A stretch of DNA of 64,000 nt from Struthio camelus (Eukaryota > Chordata > Aves > Struthioniformes > Struthionidae). The notes below the pieces were generated by a model, which made no database searches, was not told the DNA's origin, and saw only the letters and a list, made by a program, of their open reading frames with translations. Both the position numbers and the translations under genes were made by a program. The stretch is taken from positions 30,221,573-30,285,572 of the forward strand of contig NC_090951.1 of NCBI RefSeq assembly GCF_040807025.1. Direction: 5' to 3'. Shown here one piece after another: positions 1-52,639 of the stretch; the stretch's first letter is position 1, and each line of letters begins with the position of its first letter.

Positions 1-180
1 AAATGATTAGCAAAGTAATAACAACCCCCCGCATTCCTTGCTATTTCATGCAAAGATATCTAAGCTCTTTAGCAAGTTTTAATTAAGTCCTAGCATGCTC
101 AGGAGAAATTTGTACTCATTTGCAAGTTCAGAAACTGAATTAATTAAGCCCGGAGGCTCCGATCCGGCGATAGGGCTGTT

Positions 181-600
181 TTGAGCGCGGCGCAGCGCGG
201 GACCTGGGGAGGGGTATTTCAAAGGTTGCTGCAAGCTGCCTTTGCCCAGGTCGCGCCTGGGGCTGTTGCAAACCTCCTCTATAGCGACTCTCTCTCAAAG
301 CCTAGGGTTTTTTTGCCGGTGTCGTGCAACACGCAGCGGCCGCTGCGGGTCTTCCCCCCTTTCCCAATTTCCTGCCCAGACCGGCAGCGCAAGGCACCTA
401 CCTTTTCCCTCTGCCATGGTCTGCAGCCAGCTGCAGCTGGCTCGAACACCGCAACCTTGCACCTTTTTGGTCCCCTCCGCTCAGCGAGGTGCCGCGGGGC
501 TCACCCTGCGCGGCGCTGGGCAGCCTCCCAGCCGCCAGCCCGGCCGCTGCGGTGGGGAGGCGCCTGCGGCTCACCTGCCAAGTCGTTAATGTTTCATGCC
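181..600. promoter_or_regulatory. CpG island
   Basis: Many CpG dinucleotides (GCGCGGCGCAGCGCGGG, CAGCGGCCGCTGCGGG, TGCGCGGCGCTGGG and others) in an otherwise AT-rich surround. It is a candidate promoter, possibly for the next gene to the left on the minus strand (KIFC3 by synteny). No initiator or first coding exon can be assigned. Confidence 0.6.
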
Positions 601-2750
601 GTTAACCAACACAGGCTCCTGCTTATCAGGCACTTCTTAGAAACAAGGCTAAAAATAAGCACGAGATGTCCCCGCTGAGGCTCAAACTGCCCTGCAATAC
701 CCCCGCGGCCGGGAGATACTGCTTCGAACAGACCCGGTGAGGGGGCAGCTGGATGCCAAGTCAGTTCGATCCAGGATGTTTTAACCAGCAAATCAGTCTT
801 AAGGCCAGGCTGGAGGGCTCGGTCTGTGCCAACCGGGGGCTCGTGCAGTCCCCGCTCTGGCAGGGGTTCGTCGCTGTTCCATCTCCGGCGTTTTCTGTGA
901 TTCTTCGTAACCGCTAAACTCCGCAAGGACGGAAGCGGCGGGCAGGTCGCTGGGATTTTTTTTTGTTTTTAGCCTTTCATGACCCCTGCCGCTGATTTGC
1001 TCCCCGAAGCCAAGATCTGCCGGGGTCACTGAGCCCGTTGGTCTACCTGGCGGTGAGACACAAGGTGCTCGGAAAGAGGATTAAGGTTTCTTCTGCAGAA
1101 GCCGCAGGAGCAATCTCCTTTAAAAAATACACTCTGTTCTCAGGAAAATCCGTTATTTTTAGTGCCCCCCAAAGGGTGCTGGGCTTTGGAGAGGAAATGA
1201 AGGAAAAGCGGTAGTTCTGAATAATTTAGAAATCAGAGTTTGGGAGATGGCATAAGTGGCAGCGCCACACTGGGGCGGGCTGGAGGAGTGCGTGGCCGAA
1301 TAGCAGCCAAATAGCAGCCAGCGAGTTGAGGTATGTGCACAGTTCGTTAAATATACAGGTCAGATTTACAGCTAGCGTAAATTTGTGCAGGGACGCATGG
1401 CCCAAACGCACTAAGGTAAGTCAGTCAGAGCCTTAGCAGCGGAGGGGAACTCTCTCTGCGATCCTAAAATGAACGCACCCACAGAAAGGAAAACGTTGTG
1501 GCAGAGGGGAAGCCATAAGGTGGGCTCAGCCTCTTTCCACCAGCAGCCTCAAAGCTGCACAATAATTAGAAGAGAGGACTATTTAAAAGAAGTGGGATAT
1601 TCCCTACTGGATTTAAATAGCCTTCCTGCTAACCGGCTTTCACTGCTCGATATTGATCTGTCTGCAAAATCCCGCTGCAAGTTCATCTCGGCATGGGTAC
1701 AGCAGCAGTGGTGCCCGCCACCACCAGGTCCCCAGCGCACTCTCTGTCACCTATAGATTTTCACATGTCCCAGGGCGCTTTAGCAAGCATCACCCATTCA
1801 CTCTCCTTTTCCTCCTGCAGCTAAGCAGCAGGAGGTATTGCGACAGCAACATTGTGCAGCTTCTAAACCGAAAGCTCACCGGCAGGACGGAAATGTTATC
1901 CTCCCATGTATTATTTACACCCGCTATGTATAATGGATGTCACTACGCCCGTAGCCTGCGCTTTGCTGCGAGGCAGCTCTGCACCCCCTGCTCATGGGTG
2001 TGCGCCGGCAGCGTTTAGGGCAGTTTTAAAGGGCTGCTCCCAGGAGACTTCAGACATGGTCAGACTGACATGTTTTTAGAGCAATTTGTTAAAACCTGTT
2101 AAAACCGGCTGCAATGAGACAAGAGTCAGAGAGTTGGTTTATATGACGCCTAATGTGACCGATTGGGGTAAAAGATGGAGCTAACTTTGTCCCCTCTTGG
2201 TAGCCGCTCCGGCACGGGGTCCGGACGTTGTGTCTCCCAGCAGAAAGTGAGCAGAGCTATGGCTTCGTGCCTCCAGCGCGTGCGTCGGGTGCACTGTTAG
2301 GATGCTCATTCCTTTCAGAGACCTCAATTTCTGCTAGCGTCATGGGGACGTCACCCCAACTCACAGCTTCCCCGCGTTATGGGGCATCACCTTCCTTGCA
2401 CGTCCTTGACCTCGAGTGGGCCAGCCCAGCACATGCTAGTGCTGCCTCCTGTTTATGGAGGAAAACAGCCGGGCTCTTTCAAGGTTAACTGAGTGAAATG
2501 TGTTTAAGGGCGAGTTAATGATTGTGGACCCAACTGTGACCACATTCTCACTTCTTCTAAGGTATAGTTGAGATGTGGAAGAAAATTGCCCTTGATTAAT
2601 AGGAACGAAGCCCATTTGCCTTATTTTAAGCATGATCTCGTGGCAGAAGATGTGGAGGGAGATGAAAACTGCTCATCCGCATCCTCGCCCAGCACGAGAC
2701 ACGGCCAATGCTTGGTGTGAGCACCAAGCTCTCCAACGCGAGGCAGAACC

Positions 2751-2900
2751 CCAAAGCTACGTCCCCATTTCCAACCCAAAGCTACATCCCCACATCCAAC
2801 CCAAAGCTACATCCCCACATCCAACCCAAAGCTATGTGCCCATATCCAACCCAAAGCTACATCCCCACATCCAACCCAAAGCTACGTCCCCAAGTCCTGA
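2751..2900. repeat. 25-bp minisatellite, about six copies
   Basis: Six head-to-tail copies of a 25-bp unit starting CCAAAGCTACATCCCCACAT and ending CCAAC. Copies 2, 3 and 5 are identical or nearly so; copies 1, 4 and 6 carry a few substitutions. The unit is not a multiple of three, so the open frames across it are artefacts. Confidence 0.93.
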
Positions 2901-4249
2901 CTGAATGCACCCAGCCCGGCCCTCGGATGAAGACAAGGATGCTGTCCCTGCCTGTGAGCTGGGGACCCTCAAGAGCGCTTCCAAAACTGAGAAACAAGTG
3001 AAGGGTCGCAGGAGGGATCCACAAATCTATGTGCAGACTTACAGGCGAATGTATTTTTGCTCTTCAGAAGACTAACATGCAAATAGGTATGCAACTGCTA
3101 CTGAAATTCATGCTATTTAAAAATAAAAGCACAGGTTCTCCCTCCTGCACTGGTACTTCAAAGACAGTTTTCTGTCACAGCAGATGACAGGGTTTTCAAA
3201 TTGCAAATAAAGTGCTATATGCTTCCCTCAAACAGGTTTTACACCAAAAGAAGGTGGTCTATCTCTTGGTTAGGTCGGTGGAAGGTCAGAAGAGGATCAA
3301 ACGAAACATCGTATTCACCACCTTAGCCTCAAAACTCAGGTTTAAAGGAGGCGGAGCAACACGAAGGTGTGAAACGATATTTTCACCAAAAAAAAAAAAG
3401 TTTATGGTGTATGCCCAATGAATATTAAACAGCCACACATTTCATGGCTCTGCTGCCTGCTAGGGGCATGGTACTTAGCATTGCGTGAAGAGATTTAATT
3501 TGTATTTACAAACAGGAATAGACTCACATTCATATTTCTTTGCATACATCTCCATGATCAGCACAAGAGGAGCACGGTAAGAAAGGTGAAAGCAAGTCTT
3601 CTCCGTCAAGCATTCCCTTAAGCAATCACGCCAAGCTGGCAGAACAGGGAACTACTGAAGAAAATCCTTCTCCCCTGGCTGCTGTGACATTGCCGCTCTG
3701 CTCCCTACAGCCAGCTGCTTTAGTGGGCGAGAGCTGGCAACAGTTTTGGCTATAATTCACAAATAGTGCAATGCGTTCTCGTAGGCAAACCTTCCCTCAC
3801 GCTGCAAACTGAAACGGCACAGCAGTCATATTACTGGGTTTTTTTTTTCATGCAAATCTTCCTGTGTTTTGAGGTTTAGACTGGGATCCTGTAAAGAAGT
3901 TTGGTGAAAAACGAAGAAGGATGAGATGAAAAAGGAAATTTTGAGAGAGCTACCCGCGCGGCGGCGTTAGGGTGCTCACTGCCGTAGCCAGCATAACTGA
4001 GGTGAGAACAGGAGGCTCTGGGACTAAAAATTTTTGATCTAGGTATCTCCTTCCTATGTTTTAATCTTGAAGCAATTCCACCAGAGGAAAAGTACTGCTT
4101 AAGTAACCTCTTGGGAGATGGCACGTTACAATTAAGCGAAGGCATACAAATATCGCTGCGCATTTCACGAAAACTGCTGACATCCAAAGGAGACCTTCAG
4201 GTTTGCTTGCGAAGCAAACTTTGCTTAAGCTGAAGGTGCACTGTGCCAC

Positions 4250-4860
4250 TCACTCGCCTCCCCCGGGCCCAGCAGAGGGGCAGCACCGTCCCCACCCCAC
4301 TGACGCTCACCTGCGCGCCGGCCCGGGCCAGCTCGGACCCTGGGCAGACCTTTCCGAAACAGCGTCCAGCCCGTGGGTAGCTCCGCAGGGCATGAGCAGG
4401 CGGGCAGCAGTCCCTCCTGGCTCTGCGAGCCTTCTCGCTGTGGCTGGGAAGCGTCTCCACAGCCTGCCTCTGGCCACGTTCCTCGCTCCGCTTTTTATTT
4501 CCTTTGATCCAGCTGTGCATGGAGAGTCCTATCAGAGCACTTAAGGTATACATGGCTGTAGGGGAACGGCCAGAGCTTCGCACGGAGTGTCCGGCTGGAT
4601 GCAAGGATGGGAAACCCAGCTGTAAGCACGGCCAGAGCGGCGGGCTTTCCCATGCCAGGCTGCCCCGCGGGAGCCAGCCGCGCGGGCGGCATTCACCCGG
4701 GCTGGCGCCCCGGGCCGCTCTCCTGTGCAGGGTGCAGGATGGCGCGCGACGAAGCCGTGCCCTCTGCTCAGGGGCTTTTCAGCTGCTCCGCTCTCGTCGT
4801 GGGTTAAGGCTGGGGATGACTTTCCCGTGCTGCGGGCCAGCTGCCTCGGGCCAGCTACTT
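4250..4860. promoter_or_regulatory. CpG-rich patch
   Basis: GC- and CpG-rich segment (GCGCGCCGGCCCGGGCC, CCGCGCGGGCGGCATTC, GGCGCCCCGGGCCGCTC, GGCGCGCGACGAAGCCG). The overlapping open frames on both strands are what such composition produces and show no conserved protein. A promoter or enhancer role is inference. Confidence 0.5.
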
Positions 4861-7800
4861 TCTTGGCTGAGCTGAACTGCTGGTGGCTCTGACTCGTGTG
4901 CGGCCAGAGATGGAGCAAGCAATGTCCCTTCCGCTCCCATCTGTCAGTGTATTAAGAAAATGAAAGCAGATTAAAGTCCATCCCCAACTGAGCACGGTTG
5001 GTCCCTGGCAAATTGCTGACACAACCTCTTTATTAGCATTGACAAGCAGGTGTATTTTTCACCCCACTCAGATAACCGGATTGAGAAGAGATTGGGTTTT
5101 TAGGGTCGGTTGCTCTGAATATTGGCTCTAGTCAAAAGAGGAGTTTTAGTCACAAAGGAGAAGGGTCATAGCTGCGTTTTTGCCCTTGATCAGGGCCAGG
5201 GAGCGCCCTTCTTCTCCGTGGCACAGCTGGGCTGCGGACACATGACGAAGAGGCGGAAGGGGGCTCAGTGGAGAGGAGTGGGGAACCGCTTCAGTAAAGC
5301 TACACCTTTGGACCTGACCAGCTCCATGGGCTGGAGCCCAATGGCAGGTTTTAGTAGCGGCCAGAAGCTCTCTCATTTCTTGAGGAAGGAAGCTTGCAAA
5401 GCTCCATTTCCCTCCAGCTAATCTCCCGGTTCAGGCCCAAAAGGTGCTTTATAGAAGCCAGCCAGCAACAGTGAAACCAGGGAGATCTGCAAAGCAAACA
5501 GCGATCAACTGAAAAGCCTTTGGTTACTGTTCCATAGGGTGTTTGCCAAGACACACAGATCATATCGGGCTAATTTACAAAAGAAAAACCAACATAACTA
5601 GCGGGCAGGAAAACACTTTAATAAAAGGTGCATTAAATGTAAAAAGTGATAGCGCTAAGAGGTCAAGCCATTTTTAAAGGCTGGAAAAACAGGAAATGTC
5701 AGGCAAATTGCATTCTTGAGTTGCCTCTGCATAATATATATTGAAGTATGCACTTGTCACCTTTTGTAATAGGATTTCAGGTTGCTAGCAAGGCATTTAT
5801 AAAATCCAGAGATTGCCCAATGACAGGGTAGTGACATTACACCCAGTGTAACGCTGCCCTAAGCACCTTGACTTCCAGAGGGCCAAACTCATCCGAGGGA
5901 GACTCAGGCGACTTTCGCCTACATGTCGTCTTCTGCTTGAGCCTTAACAAAGATTTTGCTGTTGGAGTTGCACGCAGCCAGCTCTGAAGGCAGCCGGGGC
6001 GGCTCGGCCGAGCGCCTTGCTCGCGCGCTAGCCGAACGCAGTCGGTAACCATGGCAGCGAACAGATTTTTCACGTGACGCTGGTATTTTTGCAGTACAAA
6101 AGAGCCTCTTATCTAGACTGAGTAGTCTGGCTTGTCTTCATTCCTCCAGTTATTGCAAAGACAGAGCGCTCCCCGGGGCATGGCCCACGAGGATGCCTGG
6201 CATATTCGGGCCCCAGGACCCCTCCACGACCCGCAGGCCAGGACATGGGAGCTAGTGGGGTGCAAAAAGGTGCGCATGCGTGTGCCGTGGCAATGGTCTG
6301 GCTGCAGGGAGGCAAAAACAGTCCCCGTTCCTTATAAAACAGCTAAAGTTGAACAGCATAGAGGTTGTCATCACAGCGTGCATAAGCTTTAGTGGTCACC
6401 TCTGCACTGCATTCGCGACCCGATTGCAACTGTGCAAAGTCTAATGTGCGTTGGGACATGCCGCTCCTTGGCGATCGCCGCCCACCGCTGGCGGAGATGT
6501 CCCTCAACAGCCACATCGACATACCCACAGTCCAATTTATCTCACTTTTTTGGTTGTTTACATTGTCCCCCAACTATCCCTCCAGTTTCACCCAGAAACC
6601 TGTTTTTACAGTTTCACTCTTTGGCTTCCTGTTCTCCAAATGCTTCACGTGCTCAAAGCGACTTCTAAAAGTCGAAAAAAACACTTGAAATAAAGCCAGT
6701 ATCTTGACTTCAGATGACGCAAAATCAACTCACTGCATTTTGTTCAAGCTGCCCAAAACATTCACCCTTGGGCAGGGACCAGACTTGGAAAGCTTCACCC
6801 CAAAACGGGAACCAGTCAATGAGGAATGAGTGGGAAAAGGGAAAATGGCATCCAAGCTTGAGCCAGAACAGCTGCTGTTAACAGGTACTGGCGTGTGTAA
6901 CCACGCATTTATGTACTTCTCTATATGACCCCTTTGCAAATGATGATCTGGCCTTCTCTCAGTGCATTAATTCCAGTGGGAATATTGCTACACCTATTTA
7001 CTCGACTTAAAATGAGATTTCGGCTTCAATACATCACGAGGTCAAGGCCAGAGAAAACAAGGACTCGTATTAGCTCTGTTTTATAGCAAGGTAAAGATGG
7101 ACGCAGGGGAATTTAATTGCAGCCACAACTCAAAGCAGATGTACGCAACAGAAACAAATATAGGAAGAGAAAGTGATTTATAGACTGTTTGCAGAACTAA
7201 GAGCGTGTCCTGCTGGTTGAGATCTCCAGGTTTCAAGATTAAAGTGTTTAATTTTGTTTCAAGCTTTATAATTAAACGCCATTTAACTGGGCTTTCCGTT
7301 TATCCTGCAATTTCTTTACGGACACAAGACTAATCCACAAACCTGCTTATTAGTTTTTTTACTTTCATTATAACCTTATCAGCGATTAACCTCCAATTGC
7401 TCTTAATCTTTTAAAAAGATTGCCCTAACCATAGATATGGAGAGGATACCTGCCCTGTTTCTGTCCATAGGAAAGCAACTTTCTATGCAGTTAAATATCT
7501 CTGTCGGGTTATATTGTTCCTTTTGCAATTGAATCTTTCTGTCTATGATATATTTGTTCTCAGACTTTGTGCAGAACACTAAATCAGCCTCAGTTTTCTG
7601 AAAGATATAACAGCATAGGCCCCACGGAAAATCTTGTGTCTGCCATGTGAATACACAAAACCACCAGTAAAGATACCACTTGTGATTTGAGGGCAAAAAT
7701 TAGCACATTAATAAAGAGCTAACAACAGCATACTCTACTATTTCCTTCAACAAAGTTACCTCTTCCACTTATTACTCAAAAGTAGGAAAAGGAAAAATAT

Positions 7801-10800
7801 TGGTGCAAGAATATCTAGTTTCCACGAATATGGACATCTGAGAAATCAGTTATAAATGAAAGGCACTATAAATCAGTGGACGGGATGGCATTGCAGAATT
7901 TGCAGTGTTATGGTTGGTGCTGGATTGGCAATAAGCAACCCATAGACTATAAAAATATTATGCAAGGAGCAGAGACATCTGTATGAGATCAATACAGCAC
8001 TTGAATGACATTGAAACGGAATGAGCAAAAGCTAAAAAAGCAATAAAAATATATGGAGCATTACAAAATCATTCAGGAACATTATGAGGGCAGTGGAAAC
8101 AACAGACTTGTGATAAGCATATGGTGTAAAAGTATCTAATAGGAACCAACATAAAGGAAACTCATCGCAAATGCAGCAAAATTGGATTGTAGCACTGCGT
8201 GGTAAATAAATGGATTTGTAAAAATCAGCAGAAACCCAGTTTTATGATCAACCCCCAAACCCAACAGAGACGCTACATGGGCCTGGAGCTGCCCATATGC
8301 TCAGCTTATGTGGCAGGGCTGTCATTTCCAAGTAGTCCCGCGCAGTGAATGGCTCTGGGCTCAAGGCTCCAAATGTGCCTCTAAGCCCAGCCCTACCTTG
8401 ACCTGAATTATTACCTGGGGAAAGGGCTAAAGCCATAAGCAGCTCGCAAAGGAGGATAACTTTAAATCTTCATGTGTTTCCAGAATTACCAGTTATGTTT
8501 CCATTATTATCTAATGCTACATCTTGAGAACCAAGATCTTCATACCTACGTATTTATCAATTAAGAAAAAACTTTTTTTCTCCTTATAGAGATAAAAATA
8601 ATGTATAAAAATCTCAGCTGCTAGAATTATGCGACCATCAGAAGTTTACTGGAAAATTAGTGAACCCATGTGGCTTGGCTTTTTACTCCTGTCCTTGTCT
8701 CCATGTGATTCTGGGAAAATCTTAGGAGGACTGTTTTCTCATTCAGCTGGAGCAGAAATGTTCCCGAAAGAGTATTTGTCTTCTTACATAGTCTAAGCAT
8801 TGCATTAATTTCATAGGCCACAATGCTGATTTAGTAATATATACATTTTAGTATCACAGGCTTGAAATAGTCCCCCAAATTGTTTAGGAATGGTTCTTTC
8901 TTACGAATATTCACCTTGTTTTTCTGTGTGTGAGTGAATTTGAATATAAGTCATACGAAAGGATGCCTCTATTATTTTGCACAGACTAGTCACCCGAAGC
9001 ATAGATGTTTTAATTTTGGACTGACTTTTTAAGGTGTGTTTTGTTCATTCACAGAGATTAGCCATGTCAGTGGACAACACACCTTCTCCCACTTTGGAGG
9101 TAAGACAGTTTCCAGAAATCTTAATATTTTGCAGCCAGCCTTCACCAAGGCATTGCTGGTTCCCAGTTTTCAACCACACCGTTTCAGACTAGAAACTTCT
9201 TATAGATGTGCTCACATAAAGTCAACATATAAACATTGCTGAATTCAATAAAAAGCCCCAGACCTTTAATTTGATGTTTAAGAATGTATGCCTGCACATA
9301 AGAATGAAGCCTGCACATCAATTTTGCTTTCAAAAGAATAAAAAGGAGGAAAACACCTGGAATTTTGAAATAAAATCACAGAAAACTGACTGCAGTCTAA
9401 GTGGGGTTTATTGTAAATACATTGGATCGTGAAAGCCATTAAAGTGTACTATTTATTTAAACTATTTTTACAAATCATATAAAAAGGTAGTGTGAAATCA
9501 GAATCCCAGTTTGACTTTTACACGTTTTCTGGTTTGATCATTTAAATTTTTATACAGTGAAAAAACACTTGGTGCTCCCCACCAAAACCTTCCACCAAGA
9601 AGGGCATCCGGGAACAAATTGTAAATGATTAAGGATGAGAAATATTTAGAGAGGTTTTGATGCTCTTACCAGAGTTCAGGCTTTTCTCTGCAATCTTAAG
9701 GACAGTGGCAGCCTCAGATCCTCCTGTAACATAGTGGAGTTTCCTGAAGTTTTATTTAAAAGAAACCAAGTCATCGCTAATTAACATTAACACATATACT
9801 GGCTTTTTCCTCCACAGGAACTCATGTTTTTTAGCAAGAGTGAGAAAAAAAAAATGCAGCTATTACAGCAAAGCACAAAAACCCATCATGAGGTCGAGAG
9901 CAACAAAAAGGTTCTTTATGAAAAGAAGAATTGTTACAAATAACGACATGCGCTGATGACACCTGCACTGTGATACCTTTTATTATGAGCTCTGCTGTTT
10001 CGTAGGCAGACTCACCAAACCTGCAGTACCTGTCTGAGTATTTGCTGAACGGCCGAAATTTCCCTTGACTGTGTCTCAGGGACTGCTCCGTGCAGCAAAA
10101 TGCGCCTCATTTTTTTCTTCCGAAGGAAGGAAAACTGGCTTCGTTTGACAGAGCAGGCGATGCTGCAGAGACCTGGCAAGCAGAAACCCAGGGGACAAGA
10201 TTTGCATCTTCCCCCAATTAAGCATCATATCAAGAGTGCCTGTTTGCCTCCTCATCCCAGGAAAGCAAAACTTGTGTTTTTTGTATTAGAATAAATAGCG
10301 ATGAAGGAGTAAATGAGCGCAGCTTTCAGTGGACAGGGGGAGGCTGGGCTGGACTTTATCCATCTGAGAAGCTTGACTCTTCCACGCAGTCATCGCATCT
10401 CTGCTCAGCAGCTTGCCTTAGAGTGACGACGAGGTTAAGGAAGCTGAAAGATTGGTGACGTTGGAGAAAGCAGGCACCGCGAGCCTGCAGCTCGGTGTGC
10501 GGGGTGTAAGACCAGGACCCTCATCTTCTCTCCCAGCACCACATGTCTCGCCGTTAAGCAGGGAACCGAGGCGTTGAGAGCACTCTCTGACAATAACAGA
10601 CATTGTCCAAAGCGAGAGCGGCTTCGTGAAGGCAAAGTGTCTGAGATCCAACAAAACGACGGGAAGGGCTTGGGAACTGGCCGTCAGAAAGGTTGGCAGG
10701 TCACGGGCGCACAGGGAAGCACGTGGTGACCAACACACTGTGGGATCAACGGCACCTCTGCTTGCACATGGCTGACTCTGGGCTAAATGTGAAATACTGG

Positions 10801-10904
10801 CTTGGAGAGCATAACACTTATCTCACTTCTCTTTTCTGTTGCAGCTAGAAATCAGCAAGGCTTTTCACCTTCTTAATTCTGTTTTCCTCTTCTGTGGTGG
10901 CAGA

Positions 10905-11240
10905 ACCATGGAAAACCAAGGCCGGAAGGGCTTTCCAGGGGCCATCTCCTGGTCCGAGACGGGCTCAGTTATACTTCTGTCATCCCCAAAAGAAGTTTGT
11001 CAAATCTGTCCTTAAAAACTGCCAATGATGGAGAGCCTACAACAGCCCTGGCAGTCTAATCCTGTCACTCACTCCTCTTTCCAACAGCAAACCCGAATTA
11101 CTCTTGACGCAACGTACTACTTTTTCTCTTGTCCGCTCTTTCCTCAGAGATGGCATCTTTTACAGTTTTGCTCATTTTTGCATCCTCTAATTAGGCTACA
11201 CCTATGTGGAATCGCATCCTGAGTGGGGCAGAAGAGGATC
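10905..11240 (-). mobile_element. Old degraded CR1-like 3' fragment (minus orientation)
   Basis: Diverged match to the reverse complement of a CR1 tail: GGAAGGGCTTTCCAGGGGCC, then CCTTAAAAACTGCCAATGAT with GGAGAGCCTACAACAGCCCT, followed by CCTCTTTCCAACAGCAAACC. The order of phrases fits CR1 3' regions. The divergence makes the subfamily and borders uncertain. Confidence 0.6.
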
Positions 11241-11831
11241 CTCATGTGTCTTGCAGGCTATGCATGCCAGGGTGGACTTTGATTTTTTCCTTACACTATG
11301 ATTTGACCTCTGTTCAGCTTGTGAGACTAACCCAAATCCTTTCCAGATGAATCACTTGGTAACTGTTTGTGACAAGCTTGAGTTCAACAGAGGAATCTTA
11401 TTTTTTTTCCCTTTGTGTTTACCTCTGGCTAAGCAAAGACTCAGATTTCAAAGGAGAATAACTCTTCATTTTTCATCTGAACAGACATTCATTAACCACT
11501 CAGAGCTGTAAAAAATGATTTCTTCAGGGCTACCTCTCTGTAAGGCTGGTTTTTGAGGCAAGAGGGCTGGCCTGGTTTTTAGTAGGAATACTCATAAAGA
11601 TGCTCAATAAAACCTGATTTCCAGAGTGCAGGAGCTTTATGTAGTTCTAGGTGATATGGCGAAGGGTTTTATCAACAGTGGGTGAAGGTCTAAGTAGAAA
11701 AGAAAGGCAGAGCCTATCGACATCACTTAGTTAGCAAAGCCTATAGCTGGTTCACAGAAATTGTTAATGAGTAAAAGCGTCTATTTGTCTGACTTCTGCT
11801 CGTGGCACTGGCCCTGGAATTTAATATTTTT

Positions 11832-50908
<39,077 letters not shown>

Positions 50909-50916
50909 CCTGCTGC

Positions 50917-52600
50917 CTGTGGACAGCAAAGCCGGGTCACCGCTTCCCTCTGGGAAGAGGAGTGGCAGCAGCTTTCCGCAGTGCGCTGGGAGCTGCAAAA
51001 CATGCCGAGAGGCGGCACCCCAGCACATGGGTATTTGCCATCATGGGACGTTCCCTTGCCAATACTCACCTGGGCTCAGCCCTATTTTCTGCTTTGACGG
51101 GGATGTGGGGTGAATTTCCCCCTATGTTATTGCCAAGGCAGATATGGCTTATTAACAAAATGGGTGCCCTTTAGACCAAGTTTTGGGCTTCCTCCCCTCT
51201 CCCACATCATGCAGACCCAGACCAGGTCCTTCTCAACACCATCCCCCTCGCCATTACCATGAGCAAATTACACCCTCTATTTTAAGCTCAGATACTCTGT
51301 TAACATGGTTCTTCCCAAACGTAATCATTCATTTAGTATTTTCCACCTTGCACACTGTTCAGGCAGTGCAGCCGTCCATTGCTGGAATTATGAGAGGAGA
51401 TGCATATGTGCAATTGTAACAGATAGTTCATTGAAACTGTGATGCTCTGTTCACGGTCTTCTATGTTTCTGCAAAGTACTAAATTAGTTTCCTTCAAGGG
51501 ATGTTAAATTACAGTAGCTTAAGCAGAATTTGTTTATAGGCAAATTCATGCACTGATGTACGACTCTTCTCATTTTGCTTCTAGGGACTGGCTTTGCTCG
51601 ATTGTCATTTAGCCATTTGCCGCGTGTTGAACAAATTTCCGAGGCAGTAAATTTCCACACTGCCTCCTACATCCTTGCACCCTCTCTTCCCACCTCCTCT
51701 TGCCCAAACTCTTGCCTCCCAAAGCCTGGGGCCTTCACAAGCCCCCAGACACCCCACTCCCAATGCCTGTGCCCCCACACCGTTGCCTAGTCCCAGCGGC
51801 CTGCAAGGAAGAAAACTTGGAAGAAAACATTTCTCCTGTTCCAGCCGGGAGCTTTTTTCTGCCTCATTTCCCTGCTATCTGTAGTGACACGTGGGCATCT
51901 CGGGCAGGCCCAGCACTCTGCAAAACTGTCCCAGGCCTCTGCTTGCAGGAGACACCCATGAGGGCAGGAGGAAGCATGCCCAAAGCCAGCACCTTGAGTC
52001 TGCAGGCAGCTATGCAGTTCCTTCGACCCCACGTGGGGTGCTGAGTGCCCTTGGCTCTTTGCTCGCACCTCTTTTGTCTGCACAGCTCTGCTGGGGAGCG
52101 GGCTTTGCACACAGCCAAAGCACAACCCGCAGGAGCTCAGGTGCCCCCAGCTCCTCGTGCACACCGCTGGCGGGCTCGCTGCTCCCAGAGAGCCCTGAGC
52201 CTCTCCAAACCAGCAAAGATATTTGATAAAAGTCCTCCCAAAAACCGGATTTAGAAATTGCCTTTTGCCTCCGGCTGGTGTATCGGGTTAAGGAGTGCCG
52301 AACAGCCACGCTACCCAGGGGCAGCTGGGCGAACAGGACAACAGAAAAAACCCGATGGCATGGTGCTGCATGGCACAACGGCGTTTCCACCTGCGCTTTG
52401 GGATGCTTGCAGCTCTTGCAAGAAGCAGGGGGAAAAGCAGACACAGTTTATGCCAAAAAAGCCTGCATAAAGCCTCTCCAGGACGGAGCAAGTCCCCTAC
52501 AGCAACCAAGGTCTCACTCCTCGTCTCGGATATAAAGCTTGCGCAGCTGTAAAATCCTGGAGCTTAAGCCTGTCCTTGACACAGGAAGGACAGTGCTGGA
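50917..52600. other. CNGB1 5' flank or 5' intron
   Basis: An acceptor-like sequence 8 bases before the ATG suggests a noncoding first exon somewhere in or beyond this stretch. I cannot place it. No rod-promoter element is clear enough to call. Confidence 0.5.
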
Positions 52601-52639
52601 GCTGGGGCCGGAGCCCAGCACGTCAGGGCAAGGGAGGCG

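Larger units (their letters stand above)
1..11760. other. Gene-free flank 3' of CNGB1
   Basis: I found no conserved exon or RNA gene on either strand. It holds CpG-rich patches (181-600 and about 4250-4860), the minisatellite at 2751-2900, the old CR1 fragment near 11.0 kb, and AT-rich unique sequence. In mammals KIFC3 lies on this side of CNGB1 in the same orientation, so the patches could be upstream exons or promoters of that gene, but no KIFC3 coding sequence is visible. Confidence 0.6.

Noticed and set aside
181..678. 165-codon open frame at the left edge
   Set aside because: Low-complexity GC-rich translation with no conserved feature; better explained as a CpG island.
2632..3001. Repeat-containing peptides over the minisatellite (NPKLHPHIQP and similar)
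   Set aside because: The 25-bp unit shifts frame each copy, and all frames are open only because the repeat lacks stops.
11819..11825. ATTAAA on the minus strand a few bases after the CNGB1 stop
   Set aside because: Too close to the stop codon to be a credible polyadenylation signal on its own.
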